A DNA stretch of 28,840 nt from a virus. Positions 20,285-27,949 of this stretch are shown here, one piece after another (the first letter of the stretch is position 1; each line of letters begins with the position of its first letter). The translations under genes were made by a program, and so were the position numbers. The DNA is taken from IMG/VR virus record IMGVR_UViG_3300010354_000440, positions 1-28,840 of that record; one strand, written 5' to 3'. The notes beneath the pieces are model-generated. The model saw only the letters and a list, made by a program, of their open reading frames with translations. It was not told the DNA's origin and made no database searches.

Positions 20285-23257
20285 ATGGCAACATTGACTT
20301 CACCAGGTGTATCAGTTACAGTAATAGATGAAAGTTTTTATACACCTGCTGCTTCGGGCACAACACCTCTAATTTTTGTTGTTTCTGCGCAGGATAAAGA
20401 TAATCCAAGCGGAAGCACAGCGGCTGGAACATTGGCAGCAAATGCTGGCAAAGTTTACCTAATTACCAGTCAGAGAGATCTAACTGATACATTTGGAACT
20501 CCATTATTCTACACAGATGCCAGTGGAAATCCTCAACACGGCAATGAATTAAATGAATATGGACTTCAAGCTGCATACAGCAGCCTAGGAGTAAGTTCCA
20601 GAGCTTACGTAGCTAGAGCAGACATTGATCTAAATGAACTTCTTCCGTTAGAAACTATACCTAAAGGAGAACCAGTAAACGGCACCTATTGGGTAGACAC
20701 TGCTAATTCTAAATTTGGTATTAAAGAATGGAGTTCTATTAGTCAAAGATTCACAGACGTAACTCCATTAATATTAGATGACAACACAGGAACTACATTA
20801 CTCGTGGCCGGAACCCCAGCTCCAAGTTTTGGAAAAGCCGGTGATTATGCTATGGTTATTACTAATTCTAATGCCAATGTTTTATGGTATAAGAATGCTA
20901 GCCAAAGTTGGATTCCTGTTGTAAACAATTTTGAAATCACTAAAAAATTACAACTAAGTCCTCATTTTAATTATCCAGTTTATAACGCTAGCACAGCATC
21001 CGGTAGTGTGTGGGTAAACACTACTGTTCCAAATAATGGTGCAGATTGGTCTATCAAGTATTACGACTCGACTAAAAAAGAATGGACTGATGTCGATGCG
21101 CCATTGTATGCTTCTAGACAAAGTGCAACTTATAACCTAGATCCAATTGGCGGCGGTATTAATATCGCAGCAGGTTCTTTATACATAGATTGGAACACTG
21201 TTGATTCTGCCAGTCCAGAAGCAGCGAACTTTGAAATTCGTAGAAGAACTCGCAAGGGCACTACAGTTATGACTGCTAGCCCCGTGTCTACCTTTGCAAC
21301 AAGCGGAACTACTTATTCATTCACAATTGCAGAAACTGTAGCAGGATCAGAAAATTTTAACCCTGCATACACAGTTTCGATGACAGCAACAAATTCAACA
21401 ACTTATCTAGGATCACTTGTTGTTGGTGCTGTTATTGCACAACCAAACTTAACAAATGTTGAAGCACTTTGGAATTCTGCAAACAACGTTCTAACAATTG
21501 CACATAGATTAGGCGGTGAAATTAGAATTACAAATCTTAGCACTTCAACAAGAAACTTGTTAGGTCTAACACCTTATGATATCATTAATCAAATTGGTAA
21601 CAACAACTTCTTTATTGCAGACACTTCAACATTTGTAATATCTAACTGGAAGCCTTTAGTTTACGAAGCAAGTAAATCTGCTCCGTATACAGATCCAGCG
21701 GACGGAACATTATGGTATAATAATGTTATCGATGAAGTAGATATTATGGTTAATTCAGGAACTCAGTGGGTCAGTTATAATGCGTTCTATCCATTAACAG
21801 ATCCCGAAGGTCCTATCATTCAAGCAACAGAACCTGTAGATGGTGATAGAAGTGATGGCGGAAGCCTTGCAACTAATGATATTTGGATTGATACTAGCGA
21901 CTTAGAAAATTATGGTAAAAACATCTATGTCTATGACGCTTCGGTTATCATAGGTAGTAAATGGGTTCTACAAGATACTACAGATAATTCAAGTCCAACA
22001 GGATGGGTATTTGCTGACGCACGTTGGGGTATAACTGGCGATGCTATAGAAGCGGCTACTATTAAAGAGTTAAGAACAAATAACTATGTAGATCCAGATG
22101 CTCCTAACCCTGCTTTGTATCCAAGAGGTATTAAGTTGTGGAATACAAGACGATCTGGTTTTAATGTTAAGAAATATGTTAGAGGATATATTGATACTGC
22201 AAATGTAAACACAAGATTCTTTAATGAATCTACTAGTGCTTACAATCCAGATCGTTGGGTAAGTCAATTCCCATTAGCAGATGATGGATCTGGTGTATTT
22301 GGAAGGAAATCACAGCGTCAAGTTGTAGTAAAAGCACTAAAGGCGCTTGTAGACAATAACCTAGCCATTAGAGATACAGATGCTTTAAACTTTAACCTAA
22401 TTGCTACTCCTGGTTATCCTGAGCTAATTCAAAACATGGTAACTTTGAATAACGATAGAGGTATTACAGCGTTTGTAATTGGTGATACACCATTTAGATT
22501 ATTGCCAACTGGTTCAAGTTTATCCAACTATGGCTTAAATTCTTCAGTTGCAACAGATAATGGAGAAAACGGAGCTGTTACATATAATGAGTATATGGCT
22601 ATGTATTATCCTAGTGGACTAACTACAGATAACAGCGGAAACAAAATTGTTGTTCCACCAAGCCATATGATGCTGAGAACATACATCAACAGTGATGCTA
22701 AGAGTTATCAATGGTTTGCTCCGGCTGGAACAAGAAGAGGTAATATTGACAATGCTACCAGCATTGGTTACATTGACAGCGAAGGAGAATTTAGATCACA
22801 AGCTATTTCTCAATCACTACGAGATGTAATGCTAGATCCAAACACTAAGGTTGCAATTAATCCAATTAGTAACCTAACAGGTGTAGGTTTGGTAGCTTAT
22901 GGTCAAAGAACAAGAGCTGCAAATGCTAGTGCATTAGACAGAGTCAATGTTGCAAGATTAGTTGCCTATCTAAGACGTCAACTAGATGTGTTAGCAAGAC
23001 CATTCTTGTTTGAACCAAACGATGCACAAACAAGAAGAGAAATTAAGGCAGCAGCAGAAAGCCTAATGCTAGAGCTTGTAGGTCAACGTGCTCTATATGA
23101 CTTTATTGTAGTGTGCGATGAAACAAATAACACACCTGCTAGAATTGATCGCAATGAACTTTATGTTGATATTGCAGTTGAACCAGTTAAAGCAGTTGAG
23201 TTCATCTACATTCCATTAAGAATTAAAAACAGAGGCGACATAGCAGCAGGACTATAA
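20285..23257 (+). CDS. 18: Tail sheath protein, T4 gp18-like (990 aa)
   Basis: This is the contractile sheath subunit. The N terminus MATLTSPGVSVTVIDES and the conserved C-terminal part support it: from about 615 (RGIKLWNTRRS), through LLPTGSSLSNYGLNSS, to LRRQLDVLARPFLFEPNDAQ, AESLMLELVGQRALYDFIVV and the final AVEPVKAVEFIYIPLRIKNR. At 990 residues it is about 330 longer than T4 gp18 (659). The extra length lies mainly between residues 120 and 590. It contains six Trp-rich units (near 133, 186, 240, 297, 474 and 531) of the form G-x-x-W-(V/I/Y)-(D/N)-T ... Y-x(~6)-W, probably surface-exposed insertions. A strong SD and late box precede it. It is followed 22 nt later by gp19 without a terminator. 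Confidence 0.94.
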   Translation: MATLTSPGVSVTVIDESFYTPAASGTTPLIFVVSAQDKDNPSGSTAAGTLAANAGKVYLITSQRDLTDTFGTPLFYTDASGNPQHGNELNEYGLQAAYSSLGVSSRAYVARADIDLNELLPLETIPKGEPVNGTYWVDTANSKFGIKEWSSISQRFTDVTPLILDDNTGTTLLVAGTPAPSFGKAGDYAMVITNSNANVLWYKNASQSWIPVVNNFEITKKLQLSPHFNYPVYNASTASGSVWVNTTVPNNGADWSIKYYDSTKKEWTDVDAPLYASRQSATYNLDPIGGGINIAAGSLYIDWNTVDSASPEAANFEIRRRTRKGTTVMTASPVSTFATSGTTYSFTIAETVAGSENFNPAYTVSMTATNSTTYLGSLVVGAVIAQPNLTNVEALWNSANNVLTIAHRLGGEIRITNLSTSTRNLLGLTPYDIINQIGNNNFFIADTSTFVISNWKPLVYEASKSAPYTDPADGTLWYNNVIDEVDIMVNSGTQWVSYNAFYPLTDPEGPIIQATEPVDGDRSDGGSLATNDIWIDTSDLENYGKNIYVYDASVIIGSKWVLQDTTDNSSPTGWVFADARWGITGDAIEAATIKELRTNNYVDPDAPNPALYPRGIKLWNTRRSGFNVKKYVRGYIDTANVNTRFFNESTSAYNPDRWVSQFPLADDGSGVFGRKSQRQVVVKALKALVDNNLAIRDTDALNFNLIATPGYPELIQNMVTLNNDRGITAFVIGDTPFRLLPTGSSLSNYGLNSSVATDNGENGAVTYNEYMAMYYPSGLTTDNSGNKIVVPPSHMMLRTYINSDAKSYQWFAPAGTRRGNIDNATSIGYIDSEGEFRSQAISQSLRDVMLDPNTKVAINPISNLTGVGLVAYGQRTRAANASALDRVNVARLVAYLRRQLDVLARPFLFEPNDAQTRREIKAAAESLMLELVGQRALYDFIVVCDETNNTPARIDRNELYVDIAVEPVKAVEFIYIPLRIKNRGDIAAGL
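20681..22006 (+). repeat. Trp-rich repeated units inserted in gp18
   Basis: Six degenerate in-frame units start at residues 133 (GTYWVDTANS), 186 (GDYAMVITNS), 240 (GSVWVNTTVP), 297 (GSLYIDWNTV), 474 (GTLWYNNVID) and 531 (NDIWIDTSDL). Most end in an aromatic-x-W hairpin 15-30 residues later. They are protein-level repeats; I saw no long DNA identity. Confidence 0.7.
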
Positions 23258-23279
23258 TGATTTAATAAGGAGCATTTAA

Positions 23280-23930
23280 ATGCCAATTGCAAGTTTAAGA
23301 AATTTCACAGTTCCTATCGCAGGAGCTCAGGCCGCTACTACACAAGGCTTGTTAATGCCAAAATTAAAGTATCGCTTTCGCGTTACTATGGATGGTTTTG
23401 GAGTAGCAGGTGCTCCTACTACTGAACTGACAAAGCAGGTAATGAACGTAGCTAGACCTGATGTAACATTTGATACTATAGAATTACCAGTTTACAACAG
23501 TAAGATAAAATTGTTAGGCAAGCATAATTGGGCTGATACAAAACTTACACTTAGAGACGATGCTAGCGGGGTAGTTAGTCGTAAAGTTGGTGAACAGCTT
23601 CAAAAACAGTTTGACTTTTTTGAACAAGCTAGTGCTCAAAGCGCAATTGACTATAAATTTAGAATGAGAGTAGAAGTTCTAGATGGCGGTAATGGCGGAT
23701 TTGAACCAGTAACACTTGAGAGCTTTGAGTTTTTAGGCTGTTTTGTTAAACAGGCGACATATGCTCAAGGTGATTATTCAAGCAACGAAATTATGGATAT
23801 TGCATTAACAATTAGTTATGATAATGCTATCCAGCTAGAAGCACCTGGGGGAGCAGCCAGCGGAGTTGGTGTAAACGTTGGAAGAGTAGTTCGTCCTGGA
23901 AACGCTCAAGGATTAGCTACTGGTGGTTAA
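23280..23930 (+). CDS. 19: Tail tube protein, T4 gp19-like (216 aa)
   Basis: Hexamers of this protein stack into the inner tail tube through which DNA passes. Family features include LKYRFRVTMDGFG (29-41), ARPDVTFDTIELPVYNSKIK (58-77), LGKHNWADTKLTLRDD (79-94), FEFLGCFVKQATYAQGDYSS and the final strand IMDIALTISYDNA. It is longer than T4 gp19 (163), with extra residues at both ends, including a Gly-rich tail after ~190. SD AAGGAG (23267-23272) is close to ideal, as expected for an abundant protein. It shares the gp18 transcript and is ended by a strong terminator. Confidence 0.93.
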   Translation: MPIASLRNFTVPIAGAQAATTQGLLMPKLKYRFRVTMDGFGVAGAPTTELTKQVMNVARPDVTFDTIELPVYNSKIKLLGKHNWADTKLTLRDDASGVVSRKVGEQLQKQFDFFEQASAQSAIDYKFRMRVEVLDGGNGGFEPVTLESFEFLGCFVKQATYAQGDYSSNEIMDIALTISYDNAIQLEAPGGAASGVGVNVGRVVRPGNAQGLATGG

Positions 23931-23947
23931 TCCACGTTAACTCCGAT

Positions 23948-23973
23948 AAAAAGCCCGTTAATCGGGCTTTTTT
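23948..23973 (+). terminator. Intrinsic terminator after gp19
   Basis: AAAAAGCCCG (23948-23957) pairs with CGGGCTTTTT (23963-23972) around TTAAT, with a T run at 23968-23973. The A run on the 5' side makes it symmetrical, so it could also stop leftward transcription. Confidence 0.9.
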
Positions 23974-23978
23974 ATTCA

Positions 23979-23986
23979 TATAAATA
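23979..23986 (+). promoter_or_regulatory. Consensus late promoter TATAAATA before the tube-like gene
   Basis: A perfect TATAAATA lies 5 nt after the terminator. The ATG at 23995 is 8 nt downstream of the box, so the predicted leader is only 2-3 nt and there is no SD. Confidence 0.78.
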
Positions 23987-23994
23987 TATATTAT

Positions 23995-25272
23995 ATGAGC
24001 TACTCTAGAAATTATCTTACCACTAACAATGCTCCATCACAATTGATAAATGGTGCAGATCAAAGCGGATTCCCTCAACTGTTAGATTATGCACATGCTT
24101 CTAGATTGTATGTGCAGGACTTTCAAGAAAGAGCACCAAAGCATGGATTTCTTTATTATGTAAAATTTATAACAAATAAAGAAGCAGAAGTAAGTGATGT
24201 AGATAAAAACGTAGGTATTTTTGTTAAGAAAATTGATCTACCTAAGTTTCAAATTAAAACTGAAACATTAAATCAATATAATAGAAAAACACAGGTTCAT
24301 ACTGGGTTGAGCTATAATCCAATTAATATTGATTTTCATGATGACACAATAGGTATAACAAATAGTTTATGGGTAAATTACTATAAAAATTTAATTGCTG
24401 ACGGTAATTATGATACAGAAACTACAAATTCACCTAGGCAATTTAGTAATACCAAATATGGCAAAGATGATTACGAGTATGGCATATACAATAGAGGTGT
24501 AGCAAAAAGTTTCTTTGAGCGTATTGACATATATATTCTTCATCACACAAAGGATCATACCTTAATATCCTTAATTAATCCTAAAATTACAGATTGGAGG
24601 CACGATTCGCTTAACCAAGCTGAAGGAACAAAAGTATTACAAAACAGCATGACAGTTGTCTATGAAAATGTTCTTTATTACAAAGGCGGTTCAAATAAAA
24701 GAATTGACGGCTTTGTTAATGAGTTTTACGATACTACTCCAAGTCCACTAACAAAGCCTAATACTGCACCTGTTGGCACGAACGAAAGTTTAAACGCTGA
24801 TCCTAGACCAGAAAATGCTGTAATTTTTAATAGAGCAACAGCACCTATTCAGTCAGGAAATCCATTGTTTGATAAACAAGGAGTAGCAAGAACTTATAGC
24901 ATTCCTGGAAAACAAGTTACAAATTTATTTGATAGACCAGGAAAGCCTAGACAGTATGGTCTAGTTAATCCTCCAAATACTTTAAACAATCCTTTCTTAG
25001 ATATAGCAGCTATATTAGCTAAAGATTATGTAAATCAGAATGGATTTGGTAGAGTAGGTCCTAGAGGATATAACATAGCATCTTCTGCCTTGAATGCTAG
25101 CATAAGAAATCCTGCGGGAAAATATTACGAGCCTCCTTCTACGCAACGGGTTCCGGGTCTGTTTAATTTGCCAGGTGGTATTGGAATAAATGTTTTTAAG
25201 GCATTTAATAGGGGAGTAGATGGCAAGCTAAGAGTTAATCCAGCAGCCATTATTTTTCCTCCTAGAAGGTAA
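23995..25272 (+). CDS. Probable tail-tube-like / baseplate tube-initiator protein (425 aa)
   Basis: Residues about 50-235 look like the tail-tube fold: HGFLYYVKFITN strand, VKKIDLPKFQIKTETLNQYN (77-96), a loop, LSYNPINIDFHDD (104-116), then KITDWRHDSLNQAEGTKVLQ and MTVVYENVLYYKGG, as in tube and gp54-type proteins. The C-terminal ~190 residues are Pro/Asn/Gly-rich and look extended. The start MSYSRNYLTTNN resembles a conserved structural protein of cyanophage-like phages, as I recall without a search. Position after gp18-gp19 fits a baseplate tube initiator (T4 gp54 role) or another tube-contacting protein; the specific T4 equivalent is not proven. Translation must start from a near-leaderless mRNA if the TATAAATA promoter is used. 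Confidence 0.6.
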   Translation: MSYSRNYLTTNNAPSQLINGADQSGFPQLLDYAHASRLYVQDFQERAPKHGFLYYVKFITNKEAEVSDVDKNVGIFVKKIDLPKFQIKTETLNQYNRKTQVHTGLSYNPINIDFHDDTIGITNSLWVNYYKNLIADGNYDTETTNSPRQFSNTKYGKDDYEYGIYNRGVAKSFFERIDIYILHHTKDHTLISLINPKITDWRHDSLNQAEGTKVLQNSMTVVYENVLYYKGGSNKRIDGFVNEFYDTTPSPLTKPNTAPVGTNESLNADPRPENAVIFNRATAPIQSGNPLFDKQGVARTYSIPGKQVTNLFDRPGKPRQYGLVNPPNTLNNPFLDIAAILAKDYVNQNGFGRVGPRGYNIASSALNASIRNPAGKYYEPPSTQRVPGLFNLPGGIGINVFKAFNRGVDGKLRVNPAAIIFPPRR

Positions 25273-25275
25273 TTT

Positions 25276-25644
25276 ATGAGAGCAAATTTTACTAATCTTC
25301 CTACAGACCCAAATAAAAATCAAACTATTAAAGAGTTTGAAGGATATCAAAATATTAGACCAAGCACTGATCCAAATGTTTACTCTGCAATGGTTGGATT
25401 TTTTTCTAGTAAGGGATTTGAAACTGTAGCAGCAGAATTAATTACAGAAACCATAATGACTCAAGCTAAAAGTGACGGCTATAGTGCAATGCAGATTTTA
25501 GATAGCATGAGATCTTTAAATGAAATTGAATTATCTGCTATTGTTGCTGAAATTTTAAATTTCAATAGATACAAGAGTAGTAGTTTAGGTTTTTATCCTC
25601 AATCTAATTCTAATCCTGAAATACTAAGAAATATAATAGCATGA
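25276..25644 (+). CDS. Hypothetical structural-operon protein (122 aa)
   Basis: No family is recognised. It has a polar N terminus, then a helical stretch (ELITETIMTQAKSDGYSAMQ, ILDSM, LNEIELSAIVAEIL) and a short C-terminal tail rich in Ser and Asn. There is no membrane segment. The SD AAGG (25267-25270) lies inside the end of the previous gene. Its stop overlaps the gp4 start by 4 nt (ATGA), so it is coupled to head completion on one side and the tube-like protein on the other. It may be a virion or assembly protein. Confidence 0.68.
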   Translation: MRANFTNLPTDPNKNQTIKEFEGYQNIRPSTDPNVYSAMVGFFSSKGFETVAAELITETIMTQAKSDGYSAMQILDSMRSLNEIELSAIVAEILNFNRYKSSSLGFYPQSNSNPEILRNIIA

Positions 25645-26087
25645 CTTTAAAGTTTAGTCAGGGCATTTATAAAATTAAAAACCCAGAAAAGTATATTGGA
25701 AGAAGTGCTCCACGATATAGAAGTAGTTGGGAACTAACATTTATGATGTTCTGCGACAACAATCCTTCTATTCAACAGTGGGCAAGCGAAAGTGTAAAAA
25801 TACCATACCGCGATCCGTTGACTGGAAAGCAAACGGTTTATGTTCCAGATTTTCTAATTACATACATTGATAAAAATATGAGACAACATGCTGAGTTAAT
25901 TGAAATAAAACCGGCAAATCAAACTTTGAAAGAACGTGTAGGCAAAAATGTCTATAACCAAGCTCAATATGTTAAAAACATGGCAAAGTGGAGTGCAGCT
26001 AATGAATGGGCACAAAATCATGGATTACGTTTCAGAGTTATAAACGAAGAGGACATTTATCATAAACCTAGCAAGAAAAAAAGATAA
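25641..26087 (+). CDS. 4: Head completion nuclease, T4 gp4-like (148 aa)
   Basis: gp4 acts late in head maturation, before tails can join; the family has a PD-(D/E)xK nuclease fold. The match to T4 gp4 (150 aa) runs almost end to end: KNPEKYIG (14-20), YRSSWELTFMMFCDNNPSIQ (26-45), QWASE, IPYRDPLTGK, YVPDFLITY (67-75), IEIKPANQTL (87-96), and MAKWSAANEWAQNHGLRFRV. The likely active-site residues are Asp70, Glu88 and Lys90, all present, with Glu31 nearby. It is coupled by ATGA overlap to the gene before it and lies 10 nt before gp16. In T4, gene 4 is not beside 16 and 17. Confidence 0.93.
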   Translation: MTLKFSQGIYKIKNPEKYIGRSAPRYRSSWELTFMMFCDNNPSIQQWASESVKIPYRDPLTGKQTVYVPDFLITYIDKNMRQHAELIEIKPANQTLKERVGKNVYNQAQYVKNMAKWSAANEWAQNHGLRFRVINEEDIYHKPSKKKR

Positions 26088-26097
26088 GTAAAAAACT

Positions 26098-26577
26098 ATG
26101 ACTAAAAAGCTAGAACAGATACTTGATTTGCCTCCTTCAGATGACCCGTATATTGATCCAAAATCAGTAGCAGTTACTAAGACTGAGACTATTGATCTAC
26201 AGCAAAAACTTGAAGAATTTGACAAAATTTCTGCTGCTTTGCCTAGAGTTAAGGGGCTAGGTGATATGGCCGACAGCGAATTAGACGCTCTCGCATCTAA
26301 AGCTGAACAGGCTTATGACGATTTAATGGATTTAGGCATGAATGTAGAGGTGCGTTATGGTGCTAGAATGTTTGAAGTTGCTGCACAAATGATGAATGCT
26401 GCTATAACTGCAAAATCTTCAAAAATTGACAAAAAGTTAAAAATGGTAGAATTACAGCTAAAGAAGCTAGCAATAGATAAGAAGAACGGTGAGACAGAAA
26501 ACGCTATAGAAGGCGAAGGATACATAATTACAGATCGCAATAGCCTCCTAGAAAAACTTAAAAATATGAATAAATAA
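26098..26577 (+). CDS. 16: Small terminase subunit, T4 gp16-like (159 aa)
   Basis: gp16 recognises DNA and regulates the packaging motor. The size matches T4 gp16 (164). The protein has a disordered N terminus rich in Pro and Asp (LPPSDDPYIDPK), a long helical middle (about 65-135: ELDALASKAEQAYDDLMDLG, and MFEVAAQMMNAAITAKSSKI followed by DKKLKMVELQLKKLAID) forming the coiled-coil oligomer core, and a C-terminal YIITDRNSLLEKLKNM similar to the T4 C-terminal FMGSPTELMDEI. Position upstream of gp17 supports the call. The SD is weak. Two extra genes lie between it and gp17. Confidence 0.82.
   Translation: MTKKLEQILDLPPSDDPYIDPKSVAVTKTETIDLQQKLEEFDKISAALPRVKGLGDMADSELDALASKAEQAYDDLMDLGMNVEVRYGARMFEVAAQMMNAAITAKSSKIDKKLKMVELQLKKLAIDKKNGETENAIEGEGYIITDRNSLLEKLKNMNK
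26569..26576 (+). promoter_or_regulatory. Late promoter box AATAAATA, leaderless geometry
   Basis: The box overlaps the gp16 stop codon. Exactly 5 nt (AAATT) separate it from the ATG at 26582, and there is no SD. Confidence 0.6.
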
Positions 26578-26581
26578 AATT

Positions 26582-27175
26582 ATGAAAACATTCAAAGAAT
26601 ATCTAACCGAAAGTCAAAAGCGATACGATTTCAAAATAAAAATCGCTGGTGAAATGACCACTGAACAAGAAAATGTTCTAAAAAATAGTCTTGAGCGTTT
26701 TGTAACAAATAGTTTTAAAAAGTCTGGAAAAACGCCTATTCAAGAATTGCCTTTAGATTTTCCTAATGTAAAAAACCTTGAAGTAAACATCTATGAGGTA
26801 AGTTTAGATTATCCGGCTACTCAACATGAACTAACTGAATATGTAGCACAGGCATTAAAGATGCACACTTCTCATGTTGTTGTTAAACGTCCAGGCGAAC
26901 CAAGTGAAGAATACCAAACACCTGTTACTCCACGTAAAGGCGCTCTTTTAGATGATCCAAATTATAGCGAAGCACCAAATGCTAAATTTGAAGATTTTTA
27001 CGGTGATAAGTATAATTCAGGTTTTGTTAAAGAGCTTAACGACATCTTAAAATTACAAAGACGCGAACGTGGAGAAGAAAGACCTACTGAGGGTGCTGCT
27101 AAGTTTAATACAGATTCCCCTGAAGGTAAACAAAGTCCTATTAAAGCCACGGACTATGACCCATTAAGGAAATAA
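26582..27175 (+). CDS. Probable head-internal protein with capsid-targeting-like N terminus (197 aa)
   Basis: The first 11 residues, MKTFKEYLTES, closely resemble the T4 capsid-targeting sequence of internal proteins and Alt (MKTYQEFIAEA). LTE|S fits the prohead-protease consensus (L/I)-x-E. This suggests the protein enters the prohead core and is trimmed after Glu10. The rest has an alpha/beta N-terminal domain (about 14-105: YDFKIKIAGEMTTEQENVLK ... NVKNLEVNIYEVSLDYPA ... MHTSHVVVKRPGE). A disordered charged C-terminal part follows (GDKYNSGFVKEL, QRRERGEERPTEG, ATDYDPLRK). I recall relatives in marine T4-like phages as head-associated proteins of unknown role. Possible functions are core/scaffold or an injected internal protein. 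The mRNA may be leaderless. Confidence 0.72.
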   Translation: MKTFKEYLTESQKRYDFKIKIAGEMTTEQENVLKNSLERFVTNSFKKSGKTPIQELPLDFPNVKNLEVNIYEVSLDYPATQHELTEYVAQALKMHTSHVVVKRPGEPSEEYQTPVTPRKGALLDDPNYSEAPNAKFEDFYGDKYNSGFVKELNDILKLQRRERGEERPTEGAAKFNTDSPEGKQSPIKATDYDPLRK

Positions 27176-27177
27176 CT

Positions 27178-27891
27178 ATGCAAATGTTAGATGTATTAAA
27201 AAGATTAGCAGAATTAGATTCTGGTAACCCTAATGTTTATAAAGATACTCCTATTCTTAACAATGAGAGTAAAGAAGTTGATGAGGAAAAAGCAGATGAA
27301 GGTCCAGAGATTTTAAAAATTAAATCTGACCAAGCAAAGGCTAAGGGCGAAAAATCTTTTACAGTCGGAGAGAAAACATTTCCTGTAAAAGAAGGCGAAG
27401 ATGAACAAGTCGAAGAATGCGGTATGATGCCACCAATCAGTGGAATGCATGATCATCATACTCCGGCAAGTATTAATATTACAGCAGATAGCGGCGACGA
27501 ATTAAGTGCAATGCTAAGAGACATTATGACTCTAGCTGGACGCGGATCTCCATCACTTGATACAGAACCTGATATGCCTGCTGAAATGCCTCCTCCTGCA
27601 GAAGTAGATGTAGATGGCAAAGACGACTCAGATGTTATGCGCAGTATGATTGACAAACTTAATCCTGCTGACGACAACGACGATGACATGGATAAAGTTC
27701 GTGAATATGATAACGAACCTTCTCCAGAAACATCAGGTTATGATAGTATGACTCCAACTGGCAACGATCTAAATAGCAAAGGCGACAGCGAAGCCAGCAA
27801 AGTAAACGGTGGCGGCAACCCCTATACTAGAACAATGGAGCAGGTTGAACATGATTTATTTGCAGAGTATCGCAAATTTATCGGTGAATAA
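27178..27891 (+). CDS. Very acidic head-associated protein (237 aa)
   Basis: Asp and Glu make up 56 of 237 residues. It has a short helical start (MLDVLKRLAELDSGNPN), a middle element ASINITADSGDELSAMLRDI followed by MTLAG (about 97-121), Pro-rich (MPAEMPPPAEVDVDG) and Asp-rich (NPADDNDDDMD) linkers, and a conserved-looking C-terminal helix (TMEQVEHDLFAEYRKFIGE). I recall the middle element and overall layout, without verification, from structural proteins of cyanophage-like T4 relatives. Low complexity and strong negative charge resemble prohead core/scaffold proteins (T4 gp22, gp67, gp68) or DNA mimics; neither is proven. SD AAGGA (27166-27170) lies in the end of the preceding gene, 2 nt apart, so the two are co-expressed. 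A strong terminator follows. Confidence 0.7.
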   Translation: MQMLDVLKRLAELDSGNPNVYKDTPILNNESKEVDEEKADEGPEILKIKSDQAKAKGEKSFTVGEKTFPVKEGEDEQVEECGMMPPISGMHDHHTPASINITADSGDELSAMLRDIMTLAGRGSPSLDTEPDMPAEMPPPAEVDVDGKDDSDVMRSMIDKLNPADDNDDDMDKVREYDNEPSPETSGYDSMTPTGNDLNSKGDSEASKVNGGGNPYTRTMEQVEHDLFAEYRKFIGE

Positions 27892-27908
27892 TATAAATTA
27901 ATTCACCA

Positions 27909-27935
27909 AATAGCCCCTTAGGGGGCTATTTTTTT
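27909..27935 (+). terminator. Intrinsic terminator before gp17
   Basis: AATAGCCCC (27909-27917) pairs perfectly with GGGGCTATT (27922-27930) around TTAG and runs into seven T (27929-27935). It isolates the terminase large-subunit gene from the upstream transcript. Confidence 0.92.
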
Positions 27936-27936
27936 C

Positions 27937-27944
27937 AGTAAATA
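27937..27944 (+). promoter_or_regulatory. Late promoter box AGTAAATA for gp17, leaderless geometry
   Basis: The box lies one base after the terminator T run and exactly 5 nt (ATTAC) before the gp17 ATG. No SD is present. Because the terminator cuts off read-through, this is the likely main promoter of gp17. Confidence 0.65.
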
Positions 27945-27949
27945 ATTAC

